A DNA stretch of 64,000 nt from CANJBX01 sp035556735 (GCA_035556735.1 DATMFF010000006.1:310001-374000), one strand, 5' to 3'; shown: positions 43,414-51,597, numbered from the stretch's first letter. Numbers and translations: made by a program. Notes: generated from the sequence alone by a model not told the origin.

Positions 43414-44340
43414 ATGTCCCGCGCATCGCGACGACCGGGCCGCAAGCTGCAGGCCCTCGCCGTCCGTCTCGCCGACAAGACGGCGGGCGCCGCGGTGTGG
43501 AGCATCCTGCGCATCATCCGCCTGCTCAACCGCGCCCTCATCGGCGCCCTCGCCGCCGCGGTGACGCGCACCATCGGGCCCTGGCTGCGCGAGCACCGGA
43601 TCGGACGCGCCAACCTCGCGGCGGCGTTTCCTGAAAAATCGCCCGCCGAGATCGAGCGCATCCTGCGCGGCGTGTGGGACAACCTCGGCCGCGTCGCGGC
43701 CGAGTTCGCGCACCTCGACCGGCTGTGCGTCGGCGATCCCGAGCAGCGCCCCTTCATCGACTACTTTCCGGGCACCGCGGCGCGCTTCAAGGCGCTGCGC
43801 GACGACGGCAAGCCGGCGGTCATCTTCGCCGCCCATCTCGGCAACTGGGAGCTGCCGGCGATCCTCGCCGCCGCCGACGGCCTCGACACCGTCGTGCTCT
43901 ACCGTCGGCCAAATCTCGGCTCGGTGGCCGACGCCGTCATCCGCATGCGCGAAGGCCACATGGGCGAGATGGTGGCGACGTCGATGGCGGCGCCGCTGCG
44001 GCTCGCCAACGCACTGGAGCAAGGCCGCCACGTCGCCATGCTGGTCGATCAGCACTACGTCAAAGGCGTCGACGTGACGTTCTTCGGCCGCCCCTGCAAG
44101 GCCAACCCGCTGATCGCCATGCTGGCGCGCGAGGCGGAATGCACGATCCACGGCACGCGCGTCGTGCGCCTGTCCGACGGCCGCTTCCGCGCCGAGCTGA
44201 CGGAGGCGATCACGCCCGCGCGCGACGCGCAGGGCCGCATCGACGTGCAAGGCACGATGCAGGTGATCACCTCGGTGATCGAAGGCTGGGTGCGCGAACA
44301 CCCCGAGCAGTGGCTGTGGCTGCACCGCCGCTGGCGGTAA
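43414..44340 (+). CDS. lpxXL: VLCFA lipid A acyltransferase LpxXL
   Basis: A 308-residue LpxL/HtrB-type acyltransferase that transfers the long hydroxylated chain from AcpXL to lipid A precursors at the inner membrane. The HxxxxE active site is in FAAHLGNWELPA; further motifs are YRRPNLGSVADAVIRMR and MLVDQHY. The N-terminus is basic with one hydrophobic helix around residues 25-55. It is the last gene of the operon. Confidence 0.95.
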   Translation: MSRASRRPGRKLQALAVRLADKTAGAAVWSILRIIRLLNRALIGALAAAVTRTIGPWLREHRIGRANLAAAFPEKSPAEIERILRGVWDNLGRVAAEFAHLDRLCVGDPEQRPFIDYFPGTAARFKALRDDGKPAVIFAAHLGNWELPAILAAADGLDTVVLYRRPNLGSVADAVIRMREGHMGEMVATSMAAPLRLANALEQGRHVAMLVDQHYVKGVDVTFFGRPCKANPLIAMLAREAECTIHGTRVVRLSDGRFRAELTEAITPARDAQGRIDVQGTMQVITSVIEGWVREHPEQWLWLHRRWR

Positions 44341-44443
44341 GCAATCCGATCAGACCACGGCCGGGCAGCCGCGCCTGATTCGACGATGGATGCGCGGGCC
44401 GAGCCCGCGCATGGCAACTCCATCCGGCCGGTCCGGCCTCGCG

Positions 44444-45316
44444 CTACTTCTTGCGCAGCCCGAGCAGGTCGATCGCGTTCTCCTTGAGGATCAGCGGGCG
44501 CACCTCGGGGCGGATGTCGATCTTCTCGAAATCGGCCATCCAGCGCTCGGGCGTGAGCACCGGGTAGTCCGAGCCGAACAGCATCTTCTTGCGCAGCAGC
44601 GTGTTGGCGTAATGCACGAGGATCGGCGGGAAGTACTTCGGCGACCAGCCCGACAGGTCGATGTAGACGTTCGTCTTGTGCTGGCACACCGCGAGCGCCT
44701 CCTCCTGCCAGGGGAAGGACGGATGCGCGATGATGATCTTCATGTCGGGGAAGTCGACGGCGACGTCGTCGAGGTGCATCGGGTCGGAGTACTTGAGCCG
44801 GATGCCGCCGCCGCCCGGGCGGCCGGAGCCGACGCCGGTCTGGCCCGAGTGGAACAGCGCGATGGCTCCCTCCTCCGCGATCGCCTCGTAGAGCGTGTAG
44901 GCCATGCGGTCGTTGGGGAAGAAGGCTTGCGTCGAGGGATGGAACTTGAAGCCCTTGACCCCGAACTCACGCACCAGCCGGCGCGCCTCCTTGGCGCCCG
45001 CGAGACCCTTGGCGGGGTCGATGCTGGCGAAGGGGATCATGATGTCGCTGTTCTCGGCGGCGATCTTGGCGACTTCCTCGTTGGGGAAGCGCCGAAAGCC
45101 GCTGCGGCTCTCGGAATCGACCGGGAAGATGACGCAGCCGATCTTGCGCTCGCGGTAGTACTGCGCGATCTGCTGCATGGTCAGGTCTTCGCCCTTCTGG
45201 CCGAAATAGACCTTCATCGCCTCGCGCTGGCGCAGTTCCTCCGGGTCGGCAAACTCGGGCGGCGTATGCGCGTGGGTGTGGATGTCGATCGCGATCAGAT
45301 TGTCTAAGTCCCACAT
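44444..45316 (-). CDS. Amidohydrolase-2 family protein
   Basis: A 290-residue TIM-barrel metal-dependent hydrolase of the amidohydrolase-related (ACMSD-like) family. The HxH metal motif is at the start (AIDIHTHAHTPPEF), further ligand His residues lie in FKFHPSTQ, FHSGQTG and IIAHPSFPW, and the conserved Asp in FGSDYPVLTPERW. Such proteins often decarboxylate or hydrolyse aromatic acids; substrate unknown. I chose the ATG at 45316, giving the normal N-terminus. It is convergent with lpxXL. Confidence 0.9.
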   Translation of the reverse strand: MWDLDNLIAIDIHTHAHTPPEFADPEELRQREAMKVYFGQKGEDLTMQQIAQYYRERKIGCVIFPVDSESRSGFRRFPNEEVAKIAAENSDIMIPFASIDPAKGLAGAKEARRLVREFGVKGFKFHPSTQAFFPNDRMAYTLYEAIAEEGAIALFHSGQTGVGSGRPGGGGIRLKYSDPMHLDDVAVDFPDMKIIIAHPSFPWQEEALAVCQHKTNVYIDLSGWSPKYFPPILVHYANTLLRKKMLFGSDYPVLTPERWMADFEKIDIRPEVRPLILKENAIDLLGLRKK

Positions 45317-45540
45317 CGCTTTGGGCGCTCCGGTGTCGTTTCTGAAGAAGCGGACGCTCGGACGAGCGGCCGCAGACGCATTGGTCCCACGCAGATAAGG
45401 CGGTGCCCGCCGCCCTGGCAATATAAATCCGCGGGCGGTCGCCCCCGTCAGCCCCGCGCCGCAAGCATGGGTGAAAATCCTGGCGTGTGATGCAGCGCCG
45501 GTGCAAGCGGACCGGCGGGTCCCGTGGGGGCCGCTCCCAT

Positions 45541-45586
45541 AAAAAAATGAAACGGCAAATGAAACGGCCGGGCGTGACCCCGGCCG
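45541..45586 (-). terminator. Terminator of the DUF892 ferritin-like gene
   Basis: On the minus strand an 8-bp stem CGGCCGGG / CCCGGCCG (positions 45565-45572 and 45579-45586) with a six-base loop is followed by T-rich sequence: TTTC at once and a run of seven T at 45541-45547. It begins 28 bases after the gene's stop. Confidence 0.7.
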
Positions 45587-45614
45587 CGTCCAGTCCGTTG
45601 CCTGGGCAGAGAGC

Positions 45615-46118
45615 CTATTCGGCGGCCTCGGCCTGCTGGTTGACGAGCGACTCCGCCAGCTTGCTCAGCGCCATGTCTGTCTTCTTCTCCTCCTCGAGCG
45701 TCTGCTCGATCAGCTTGGCGGCGTCGTTGAGACCCAGCTCGCGCGCCCAGGTCCGGAGCGTGCCGTAGCGGGAGATCTCGTAGTGTTCGACCGACTGGGC
45801 CGCCGAGAGCAGGCCGGCGTCGAGGGCGGAAGTACCCTTGAACTCCTGCATGATCTCCTTGCCTTCGTCGATGATGCCGTTGATCGCCTCGCAGGTCTTG
45901 CCGCGCGCGGTCTGGTCGATCATCTCGAAGATCTTCTCCAGCCGCTCGATCTGGCCTTCGGTCTCGGTCTCGTGCTTCTCGAACGCCGCCTTGAGCTCGT
46001 CGGACTGCGCGGCCTTGCTCATCTTGGGCAGCGCGCCCAGAATCTTCTTCTCCGCGTAGTAGATGTCCTTGAGCGTGTCATGGAACAGGTCGTCGAGTGT
46101 CTTGTTCTTCGTGGGCAT
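45615..46118 (-). CDS. Ferritin-like DUF892 (YciE/YciF) protein
   Basis: A 167-residue all-helical protein of the DUF892 family. The start TLDDLFHDTLKDIYYAEKKI and the carboxylate/His pattern (EKHETETEGQIERLEKIFE, SVEHYEISRYG) give the four-helix ferritin-like di-metal site. E. coli YciE and YciF are stress-induced; the role is probably protective but unproven. I chose the ATG at 46118, with AGGGAGA about six bases upstream. A good terminator follows. Confidence 0.93.
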   Translation of the reverse strand: MPTKNKTLDDLFHDTLKDIYYAEKKILGALPKMSKAAQSDELKAAFEKHETETEGQIERLEKIFEMIDQTARGKTCEAINGIIDEGKEIMQEFKGTSALDAGLLSAAQSVEHYEISRYGTLRTWARELGLNDAAKLIEQTLEEEKKTDMALSKLAESLVNQQAEAAE

Positions 46119-46194
46119 CGATGTCTCCCTGGGGAATGGGTACCGGTGCACATGAACGCGGGATGTGAAGGCCGGTTCCGCGCGACGGGCGATT

Positions 46195-46944
46195 TCACGC
46201 CGCACGCGCGACGCTCCGTTCCCTGAGCAGTTCGATCAGCCGCCGCGCGTCCTTCGGCGCCGCGCTCTTTTGATCGTTGTCGAAGTAGACGAACACATCG
46301 CGCCTGCCGCGCTGCCACCGCCGCACGTCCTGCGCCCAGCGGCGCAGCGTCGCCTCCGGGTAGCGATCCCTGTAGGCGCCGGTGGGACCGTGGCCGCGCA
46401 GATAGACGTGGCCGGCAGTAACCTCCCAGGGTGCCGGAGCATCGCGGTGATCGGACAGGCACAGGGCCACGTCGTGGTCCGACAGCAGGCGCAGGATATC
46501 GGCGGCGTACCAGCTCGGGTGGCGGAACTCGAACGCGTAGCGACGCTTGCGCGGCAGCATCTTGAGGAATGCGGCCAGCCGCTCCCTGTTGGCCCGGAAC
46601 TGCGGCGGAAGCTGAAACAGCACCGGCCCCAGCTTTTTCCCGAGGAGGTCCAGGCGGGTCTCCATCAGGGCAATGCTGTTGTCGCACTTCTCCGTCAGCC
46701 GCTTCCAATGGGTGATGAACTTCGAGGCCTTCCAGGCGAAGACGAAATCGTCAGGCGTCTGGTCGTGCCAGGACTGCACCGCGTCCAGCGAGGGCGTGCG
46801 ATAGAACGAGCCGTTGATCTCGGCGGTGCGAAACTGCGTGGCGTACCAGCGCAGCCAGTCCTTCTTGCGGACGTCCTTCGGGTAGAACGGGCCGCGCCAC
46901 CCGTCATAAGTCCAGCCCGACGTCCCAACGACCACCCGCGCCAT
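46195..46944 (-). CDS. DUF72 family protein
   Basis: A 249-residue TIM-barrel protein with the DUF72 hallmarks: the start VVVGTSGWTYDGWRGPFYP, then FRTAEINGSFYRTPS, FAFEFRHPSWYA-like (YAFEFRHPSWYAADIL) and the C-terminal VFVYFDNDQKSAAPKDAR. The biochemical role of DUF72 is unknown. I chose the ATG at 46944 to match the family N-terminus. The DUF892 gene lies 76 bases downstream on the same strand. Confidence 0.92.
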   Translation of the reverse strand: MARVVVGTSGWTYDGWRGPFYPKDVRKKDWLRWYATQFRTAEINGSFYRTPSLDAVQSWHDQTPDDFVFAWKASKFITHWKRLTEKCDNSIALMETRLDLLGKKLGPVLFQLPPQFRANRERLAAFLKMLPRKRRYAFEFRHPSWYAADILRLLSDHDVALCLSDHRDAPAPWEVTAGHVYLRGHGPTGAYRDRYPEATLRRWAQDVRRWQRGRRDVFVYFDNDQKSAAPKDARRLIELLRERSVARAA

Positions 46945-47108
46945 GTCTCTCCTGCCATGTCTCTCCTGCCGCCGCGAGCGAGGGCACGCATCGCCCCTCG
47001 CCGCGATCAACCTGCGGACGCCAACCCGCGTTCCGCCCGAGGAGCGGAACTTTCTACCGTGCGATCCGTTCGAGCCTTGGGAGCGTCGAGGGCAACTCCG
47101 GTCCGGTC

Positions 47109-47672
47109 ATGCAGCCCGCCCAGATCCTTCTGATGTACGTGGTCGTGCCGCTGTGGTTCTGCGCCGGCATGGCCGACTACCTGTGCCACCGGCGCTCTGA
47201 CCTCGCGCATACCTCCGGCGCCAAGGAATCGCTGATTCACCTGCTGATGTTCGCGGAGATGGCCGTTCCCCTGCTGGCGGCCCTGCTGCTCGAGATCAAC
47301 GCCCTCGTCTTCGCCATCATGATCGTCGCCTTCCTCGCCCATGAGGTCACGGCGCTCTGGGACGTCAGCTACGCCAAGACGCGCCGCGACATCTCGCCGA
47401 TCGAGCAGCACGTCCACAGCTTCCTGGAGCTGATCCCGTTTGCCGCCGGCCTGCTGCTGGCGACGCTGCACTGGCCGCAGTTCCTGGCGCTGTTCGGCCT
47501 CGGCGACGAGCCGGCCCGCTTCGTGCTGGAATTAAAGCGCGAGCCGCTGCCGCCCATGTACGTGGTGGCGGTGCTGGCCGGCGCCGCGCTGCTGGAGGCG
47601 CTCCCATACCTCGAGGAGCTGTGGCGCGCGCTGTGGACCAACGGATTCCGCCTGGTGCCGCGCCGCCGCTAG
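47109..47672 (+). CDS. Polytopic membrane protein with conserved His residues, unknown function
   Basis: A 187-residue inner-membrane protein with about five hydrophobic segments (residues 6-22, 40-62, 63-85, 105-125 and 145-165). His residues flank the helices in DYLCHRRSD, LIHLLMF, LAHEVTALWD and IEQHVHSF, a spacing that could bind a metal or heme. I recall similar proteins as uncharacterised. The function is unknown; the gene is convergent with the mechanosensitive-channel gene, five bases apart. Confidence 0.7.
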   Translation: MQPAQILLMYVVVPLWFCAGMADYLCHRRSDLAHTSGAKESLIHLLMFAEMAVPLLAALLLEINALVFAIMIVAFLAHEVTALWDVSYAKTRRDISPIEQHVHSFLELIPFAAGLLLATLHWPQFLALFGLGDEPARFVLELKREPLPPMYVVAVLAGAALLEALPYLEELWRALWTNGFRLVPRRR

Positions 47673-47677
47673 GGCGC

Positions 47678-48289
47678 TCATTTCGGAGGCGGGACGACGT
47701 TATTGCGCGCGCGATCGAGCGCGCCGAGCTCTTCGAACAGGAAGCGGTCGTTGCGGTCGAGCACGCGGAAGATCTTCTGGAAGAACAGGTTGTTCGGGAT
47801 CTGCAGAATCGAGCCGTCGTCCTCGCGCAGCGTCGTGAACATCAGGTTGCGGTCGATGACGCGGCCTCGCATCGCCTCCGGCAGCACCTGCACCATGTCC
47901 CCGAGCTGGAACGGCCGCCATAGCGTGATGAAGAAGCTGGCGGTGAAGTTGCTCACCATCGCCCACGTGGCGAGGAAGCCGACGCCGACGACGGTCGCCG
48001 CGCTCACCAGCAAGGTCCAGATGCCGGTCAGGCCCACGCCCCAGATGTCGAGGAGGATCAGCACCGTGATCACCCACAGCAAAGTCGAGATCGCGCGGGT
48101 GACCGCGAGCACGGTTTGATACGGCAGGCTGATGCGGCCTTCGAGCAGCCGCAGCCAGCCGCGGATCACGCGGTTGATCAGCACCACGACGAACGAGGCC
48201 GCCAGCAGAAGCACGACCGTCGAGGTCACGGTCGTGAGGCTGACGTTGTAGTGGTCGAGGAGCCTGAGGATCTGATCGAAGACGGTCAT
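47678..48289 (-). CDS. Small MscS-family mechanosensitive channel protein
   Basis: A 203-residue inner-membrane protein with three N-terminal helices (residues 18-40, 65-88 and 92-115) and an MscS beta domain (about 120-170, WRPFQLGDMVQVLPEAMRG). The pore helix region is VSAATVVGVGFLATWAMVSN. It ends soon after the beta domain, lacking most of the C-terminal alpha/beta domain of E. coli MscS (286 residues), so gating may differ. The ATG at 48289 was chosen to open the first helix. Confidence 0.8.
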   Translation of the reverse strand: MTVFDQILRLLDHYNVSLTTVTSTVVLLLAASFVVVLINRVIRGWLRLLEGRISLPYQTVLAVTRAISTLLWVITVLILLDIWGVGLTGIWTLLVSAATVVGVGFLATWAMVSNFTASFFITLWRPFQLGDMVQVLPEAMRGRVIDRNLMFTTLREDDGSILQIPNNLFFQKIFRVLDRNDRFLFEELGALDRARNNVVPPPK

Positions 48290-48344
48290 GGAGAGCCTTG
48301 CGCGGATCACGGCCCGCGCCCGGGGGAATCATTTTCAGACCCTA

Positions 48345-48584
48345 TTATTGCCGATCCTTGTCGCGATCCAATGCACCGGAGCCAGGGTTTTGCGGAGGAT
48401 CCTCGCCGACCCCGCCGCCCTGGGGCTCGTCGCGCTCGAGGTCTTCGAGCTCATGGAGCAGCCGCGTCAGCCGGTCGGGCACCGGCTCGGACAGGTCGTA
48501 GAGCGCGCGCAGCCCGCTTCCGACGGACGTCTGAATGAGGCGATGATAGAATGTTTTGTTCCAGACGTCGTGCTCATGCGCCAT
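48345..48584 (-). CDS. NepR-like small protein (possible anti-sigma factor)
   Basis: A 79-residue soluble protein. The central stretch VGSGLRALYDLSEPVPDR plus TRLLHELEDLE resembles the NepR core of alphaproteobacterial general stress response (LR-x2-Y ... PVPDR-x3-LL-x2-L), with a two-residue shorter loop between the helices. NepR sequesters sigma EcfG; here no phyR, ecfG or histidine kinase gene is adjacent, so it could be an orphan paralogue or simply share the motif. A GGGGAGG ribosome-binding site lies five bases before the ATG. Confidence 0.55.
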   Translation of the reverse strand: MAHEHDVWNKTFYHRLIQTSVGSGLRALYDLSEPVPDRLTRLLHELEDLERDEPQGGGVGEDPPQNPGSGALDRDKDRQ

Positions 48585-48840
48585 GCGACCTCCCCGTACG
48601 CGCGAAGCCTGCATCGCATGAGCTAACCGATGCAGGCCGGTGTCGTTCCGCGCCGCATGAGGTTAACGTGCGGCGGTATCCCGGCGAAGCGCAGGAGGCT
48701 TTGAAGTTAATTTGGTTGAATAACGAGCTACCGCCCTATCCAAAGATTCACTGATAAGGATTCAGGCCACCGGCTCGCGGTCAGCGCGTACACTCAAGGC
48801 GCGCGATGCGCGGCCGAGCTCACACGGGGTGGGGGGAGAT

Positions 48841-49293
48841 ATGCGTTTCAGCGCTCTTCTGTGTGCCGCCATTGCCGCGCTCTGGACCTCGTCGGCTTCG
48901 GCCCAGGTGCGAATTACCCGCGACGTCGGGGGCCTCATCGACAACTACGTCGACCGCTATGTCGCCCTGCGCGGCCGCGGCGATCACGTGCTCATCGACG
49001 GGCCGTGTCTCTCGGCCTGCACGCTCGTGGTCGGACTGCTGCCGCCGAACCGCGTCTGCGCCACCAAGAAGGCGCTGCTCGGCTTCCACGCCGCCTGGAC
49101 ACCGACCGCCAACGGCGGCCGGGCGATCGTGCCCTCGCAGACCAAGCGCATGCTCAAGATCTACCCTGCCGCGCTGCGCGGTTGGATCGCGCGCAACGGC
49201 GGGCTGAAGGCCAACATGATCTTCCTGCAGGGCCGGGAGCTCAACAACGTGGTGCGGCCCTGCCGCGACACCGAGGTCTCCGCCCTGCGGTAA
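48841..49293 (+). CDS. Periplasmic protein of COG3904 type, ClpP/crotonase-like fold likely
   Basis: A 150-residue exported protein with a signal peptide (residues 1-21, SALLCAAIAALWTSSASAQ). The mature part has LIDNYVDRYVALRGRGDHV then IDGPCLSACTLVVGLL, where the S-A-C-T motif lies at the oxyanion/active-Ser position of ClpP/SppA-like folds seen in COG3904-type proteins. The next conserved part is LLGFHAAWTP. Proteolysis is unproven. The ATG has a strong GGGGGGAG site directly upstream. Confidence 0.65.
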   Translation: MRFSALLCAAIAALWTSSASAQVRITRDVGGLIDNYVDRYVALRGRGDHVLIDGPCLSACTLVVGLLPPNRVCATKKALLGFHAAWTPTANGGRAIVPSQTKRMLKIYPAALRGWIARNGGLKANMIFLQGRELNNVVRPCRDTEVSALR

Positions 49294-49459
49294 GCCGGGG
49301 CCGCTCCCGCCGGAACGGCGCGCCGTCCTCCGGCCAGGGCGACCGCCGCCCAATACCGCCATCCTCCGCCGCCGCAGTCTGCCGCAGCCCTCGACTGCGC
49401 GCGCGTTCGGAACCGCCGGTCCGACCGCGCGTTCCTTCGGCGTCACGCGAGGATGTCAA

Positions 49460-49699
49460 ATGACCGATTATCGAGACCCCACCCGCGGCAGCAATGGTTT
49501 TGCCTGGGGATGGATTGCCGGAATTGCCGCCCTCATCATCGTGGTCGTCGCGATCGCCTGGAGCCTGAGCGGCCCCGAGGGACCGACCACCGCGACCGCC
49601 CCGGCCACGCAGCCCTCGACGGCAGGCTCGGCGCCGCCGCCGGCAGGTTCGTCGGGCTCCGGCATGAGCGGATCGAGCACCAACAACTCAGCCCGATAG
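49460..49699 (+). CDS. Small single-pass membrane protein with Ser/Pro/Gly-rich tail
   Basis: A 79-residue protein with one membrane helix (about 17-36, WIAGIAALIIVVVAIAWSLS) after a short cytoplasmic start, then a low-complexity Thr/Pro/Ser/Gly tail. It is a pattern often seen in Rhizobiales small envelope proteins. No ribosome-binding site stronger than GAGGA at about eight bases before the ATG. Function is unknown. Confidence 0.65.
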   Translation: MTDYRDPTRGSNGFAWGWIAGIAALIIVVVAIAWSLSGPEGPTTATAPATQPSTAGSAPPPAGSSGSGMSGSSTNNSAR

Positions 49700-49763
49700 G
49701 GTACGGCCCATCGGGCCATCGCCCTCCGGCTCATGACACGCGCCGCGCGACGCACGGTGCGTG

Positions 49764-50024
49764 TCATCGCATGGCGGAGACCCCGCCATGCGACGGCGGC
49801 GGGGTCAGGCTGACCGCCGGATCGACCGCCTCCACCTCGAGCGTATCCGCATTGAGCGCCCAATGGCGGATACGCTGGCTTGCCTCGAAGATGCGGCACG
49901 CGCTGTCCGCGGCCTGCGCGCCGCTGTCGACATCGCCGACTTCGACGCGCGCCTGCAGGCATTTGAACGGGTGCCCGTCCGAACTCAGCAGCTCCTTGTA
50001 GAAGCACACGCGGTAAGTTCCCAT
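49764..50024 (-). CDS. Small protein of unknown function
   Basis: An 86-residue soluble protein starting MGTYRVCFYKELLSSDGHPF. The core has a beta-alpha-beta-like pattern (CLQARVEVGDVDSGAQAADSA) and ends WALNADTLEVEAVD, giving a compact domain followed by a short Pro/Ser tail. The ATG at 50024 has a GGGAGG site six bases upstream, which supports a real gene. I recognise it as a type of short conserved Rhizobiales protein but know no function. Confidence 0.6.
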   Translation of the reverse strand: MGTYRVCFYKELLSSDGHPFKCLQARVEVGDVDSGAQAADSACRIFEASQRIRHWALNADTLEVEAVDPAVSLTPPPSHGGVSAMR

Positions 50025-50142
50025 CAGAGCCTCCCTGGATTTTTCGCAATCCGAGCGGGAACGCGACGCCGATGCATTGCGCAGGATCAACACACGCGAG
50101 CACCGCTCCGCCGCAGGCGCGGCCCCGGGCGGCGGCGCGCGG

Positions 50143-50376
50143 CTAGTGCAGTTCGTCCGGGCTGATCTGGCTCAGGACCTCATTGACCTTGGCCAGCACC
50201 TCGGCCGTGCGCTCCGCGAAATACTTGCTCACCACGGCCGTGATCGCGCCGACGTTGGGATCGGCCGGGTCGAGCCCTGCCGCCTTCAGGCGCATCTCCA
50301 GTTCGGCGCGCATGGCCGGTCCTTCGAACATGTCCATCGCGATGTCCTCGTCAGGCGCGCCAAGCGCGGGAACCAT
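50143..50376 (-). CDS. Small acidic protein of unknown function
   Basis: A 77-residue protein with the predicted helical stretch MRAELEMRLKAAGLDPADP followed by AITAVVSKYFAERTAEVLAK. It is acidic and soluble. Start is uncertain: the ATG at 50376 has only a weak site, while an internal ATG 13 codons in (MDMFEGPAM) is preceded by GAGGA at a good spacing. It belongs to a run of short minus-strand genes before mgtC. No family recognised. Confidence 0.55.
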   Translation of the reverse strand: MVPALGAPDEDIAMDMFEGPAMRAELEMRLKAAGLDPADPNVGAITAVVSKYFAERTAEVLAKVNEVLSQISPDELH

Positions 50377-50434
50377 GGCCCAGCATATCAGTCTCGCCTC
50401 GCGTGTCGCGGGCCCGATCAATCCGCGCGCCGCG

Positions 50435-50692
50435 TCACAACGGACATTCGCGCATGACGGCTTCGAGACTGCGCTCGTCCAGCGGATCGACGTCGTCGGC
50501 ACGGGCGTCGGCACGGGGCGCCGGCGCGCCGCCGCGCATCGTCTCGAGCGCACCCACCATGACGGCCAGGACCGCGCGGGCGGCCTGCGCGTCGGGCGCA
50601 TCGCCCTCGCGAACGAGTGCATCCACGCGCTCGCGCTGACGCTGGATGCGCGCCTCCAATTGCGCGATCTCGACGGAACGGTCTGCCGGCAT
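50435..50692 (-). CDS. Small coiled-coil protein of unknown function
   Basis: An 85-residue protein dominated by a helix with coiled-coil character (IAQLEARIQRQRERVDALVR) and a second helix (AARAVLAVMVGALETMRGG), ending in an acidic tail. The ATG at 50692 has GGAGAGA seven bases upstream. It lies 58 bases after the stop of the MgtC-like gene in the same direction. Function unknown. Confidence 0.55.
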   Translation of the reverse strand: MPADRSVEIAQLEARIQRQRERVDALVREGDAPDAQAARAVLAVMVGALETMRGGAPAPRADARADDVDPLDERSLEAVMRECPL

Positions 50693-50750
50693 GTTCTCTC
50701 TCCGCGTTCGCCCCCAACCCTCAACGCAATGCCCGCCGTTTCGGGCGGAT

Positions 50751-51212
50751 CTAGGTCTTGCGACGCTTGCCCACGAGCGCATCCGTCAGGTGACCCGCGA
50801 ACAGCAGCAGCAGGGTAAGGACGGTCGCCACCAGCAGGACCCGCCACGCCGCGAGCGCGCAGGCGATGCCGAACGCGGCCGTGACCCACACCGTCGCGGC
50901 GGTGGTCAGCCCCTCGACCGTGCGCGCACGCGCGTCGCGCAGGATCACGCCCGCGCCGATGAAGCTGATGCCGCCCATGATCCCCTGGATGATGCCCTGC
51001 ACCACGCGGCTGAGCGCGTCCGGGTGATCGCTCAGATCGTGAAACTGGATCGTGGCCAGCGACACCACGGCGGCCCCGAGCGCGACCAGCCCAAGCGTGC
51101 GCATCCCGATCGGCTTGTCGGCCAGATCGCGGTTGATGCCGATGATGAGCCCGGCCAGCGCCGCAGCGCCAAGGCGCAGACAGATGTCCATCCAGTCGAA
51201 TTCGGTAACCAC
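50751..51212 (-). CDS. MgtC/SapB family membrane protein
   Basis: A 153-residue inner-membrane protein with four hydrophobic helices and the MgtC signature: GAAALAGLIIGINRDLADKP, RTLGLVALGAA, and GGISFIGAGVILRDARARTVEGLTTAAT (in two fragments). It lacks the C-terminal ACT-like domain of Salmonella MgtC, matching the short SapB type. MgtC proteins modulate membrane energetics and Mg2+ or virulence adaptation; the role here is unknown. Confidence 0.9.
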   Translation of the reverse strand: MVTEFDWMDICLRLGAAALAGLIIGINRDLADKPIGMRTLGLVALGAAVVSLATIQFHDLSDHPDALSRVVQGIIQGIMGGISFIGAGVILRDARARTVEGLTTAATVWVTAAFGIACALAAWRVLLVATVLTLLLLFAGHLTDALVGKRRKT

Positions 51213-51447
51213 GTAAGCATAAACCGCGAGGCGCCGATGGGTTCCCTGCGGTCGCGGGCCGCTTCCGGCTGGAGCGATTGGAGTGGAAGTACAAGCAGTT
51301 ATGCGTGTACGGCCGGGATATCCGCTCGACTCGCACGAGGGCGGCGGCTAACGTCGCATTGACCCTCGTCTGCTACGAGACCGGCAGCCCTCGGGCATCC
51401 GCTCGAGGGCTTCTGCTTTGCCGGTCATCACAACTGGAACGTAAATC

Positions 51448-51597
51448 ATGTCCGTCAGAAATCCGCGTCAGTGGGGCCTGATCGCCGCCGCCATCAGCGT
51501 CGCGTTCATGGCCATGGCCCTCACCTTCGGCATGTCGGAATGGAAGGACGGCGACGCCGCCACCGCCTCCGCGCCGCACACCACGACCGTTCGCTAG
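51448..51597 (+). CDS. Tiny single-pass membrane protein
   Basis: A 49-residue open frame starting MSVRNPRQWGLIAAAISVAF, with one membrane helix (residues 10-28) and a short polar tail (EWKDGDAATASAPHTTTVR). The N-terminal NPR/W motif followed by a helix is typical of small Rhizobiales membrane proteins. The spacing of GGAAC ten bases upstream of the ATG is not a strong ribosome-binding site. It is a plausible real gene, but short length keeps confidence moderate. Confidence 0.5.
   Translation: MSVRNPRQWGLIAAAISVAFMAMALTFGMSEWKDGDAATASAPHTTTVR

Noticed and set aside
42277..44325. A 682-codon minus-strand frame across adhXL and lpxXL
   Set aside because: Shadow of two well-supported genes in the VLCFA operon, with no motif of its own.
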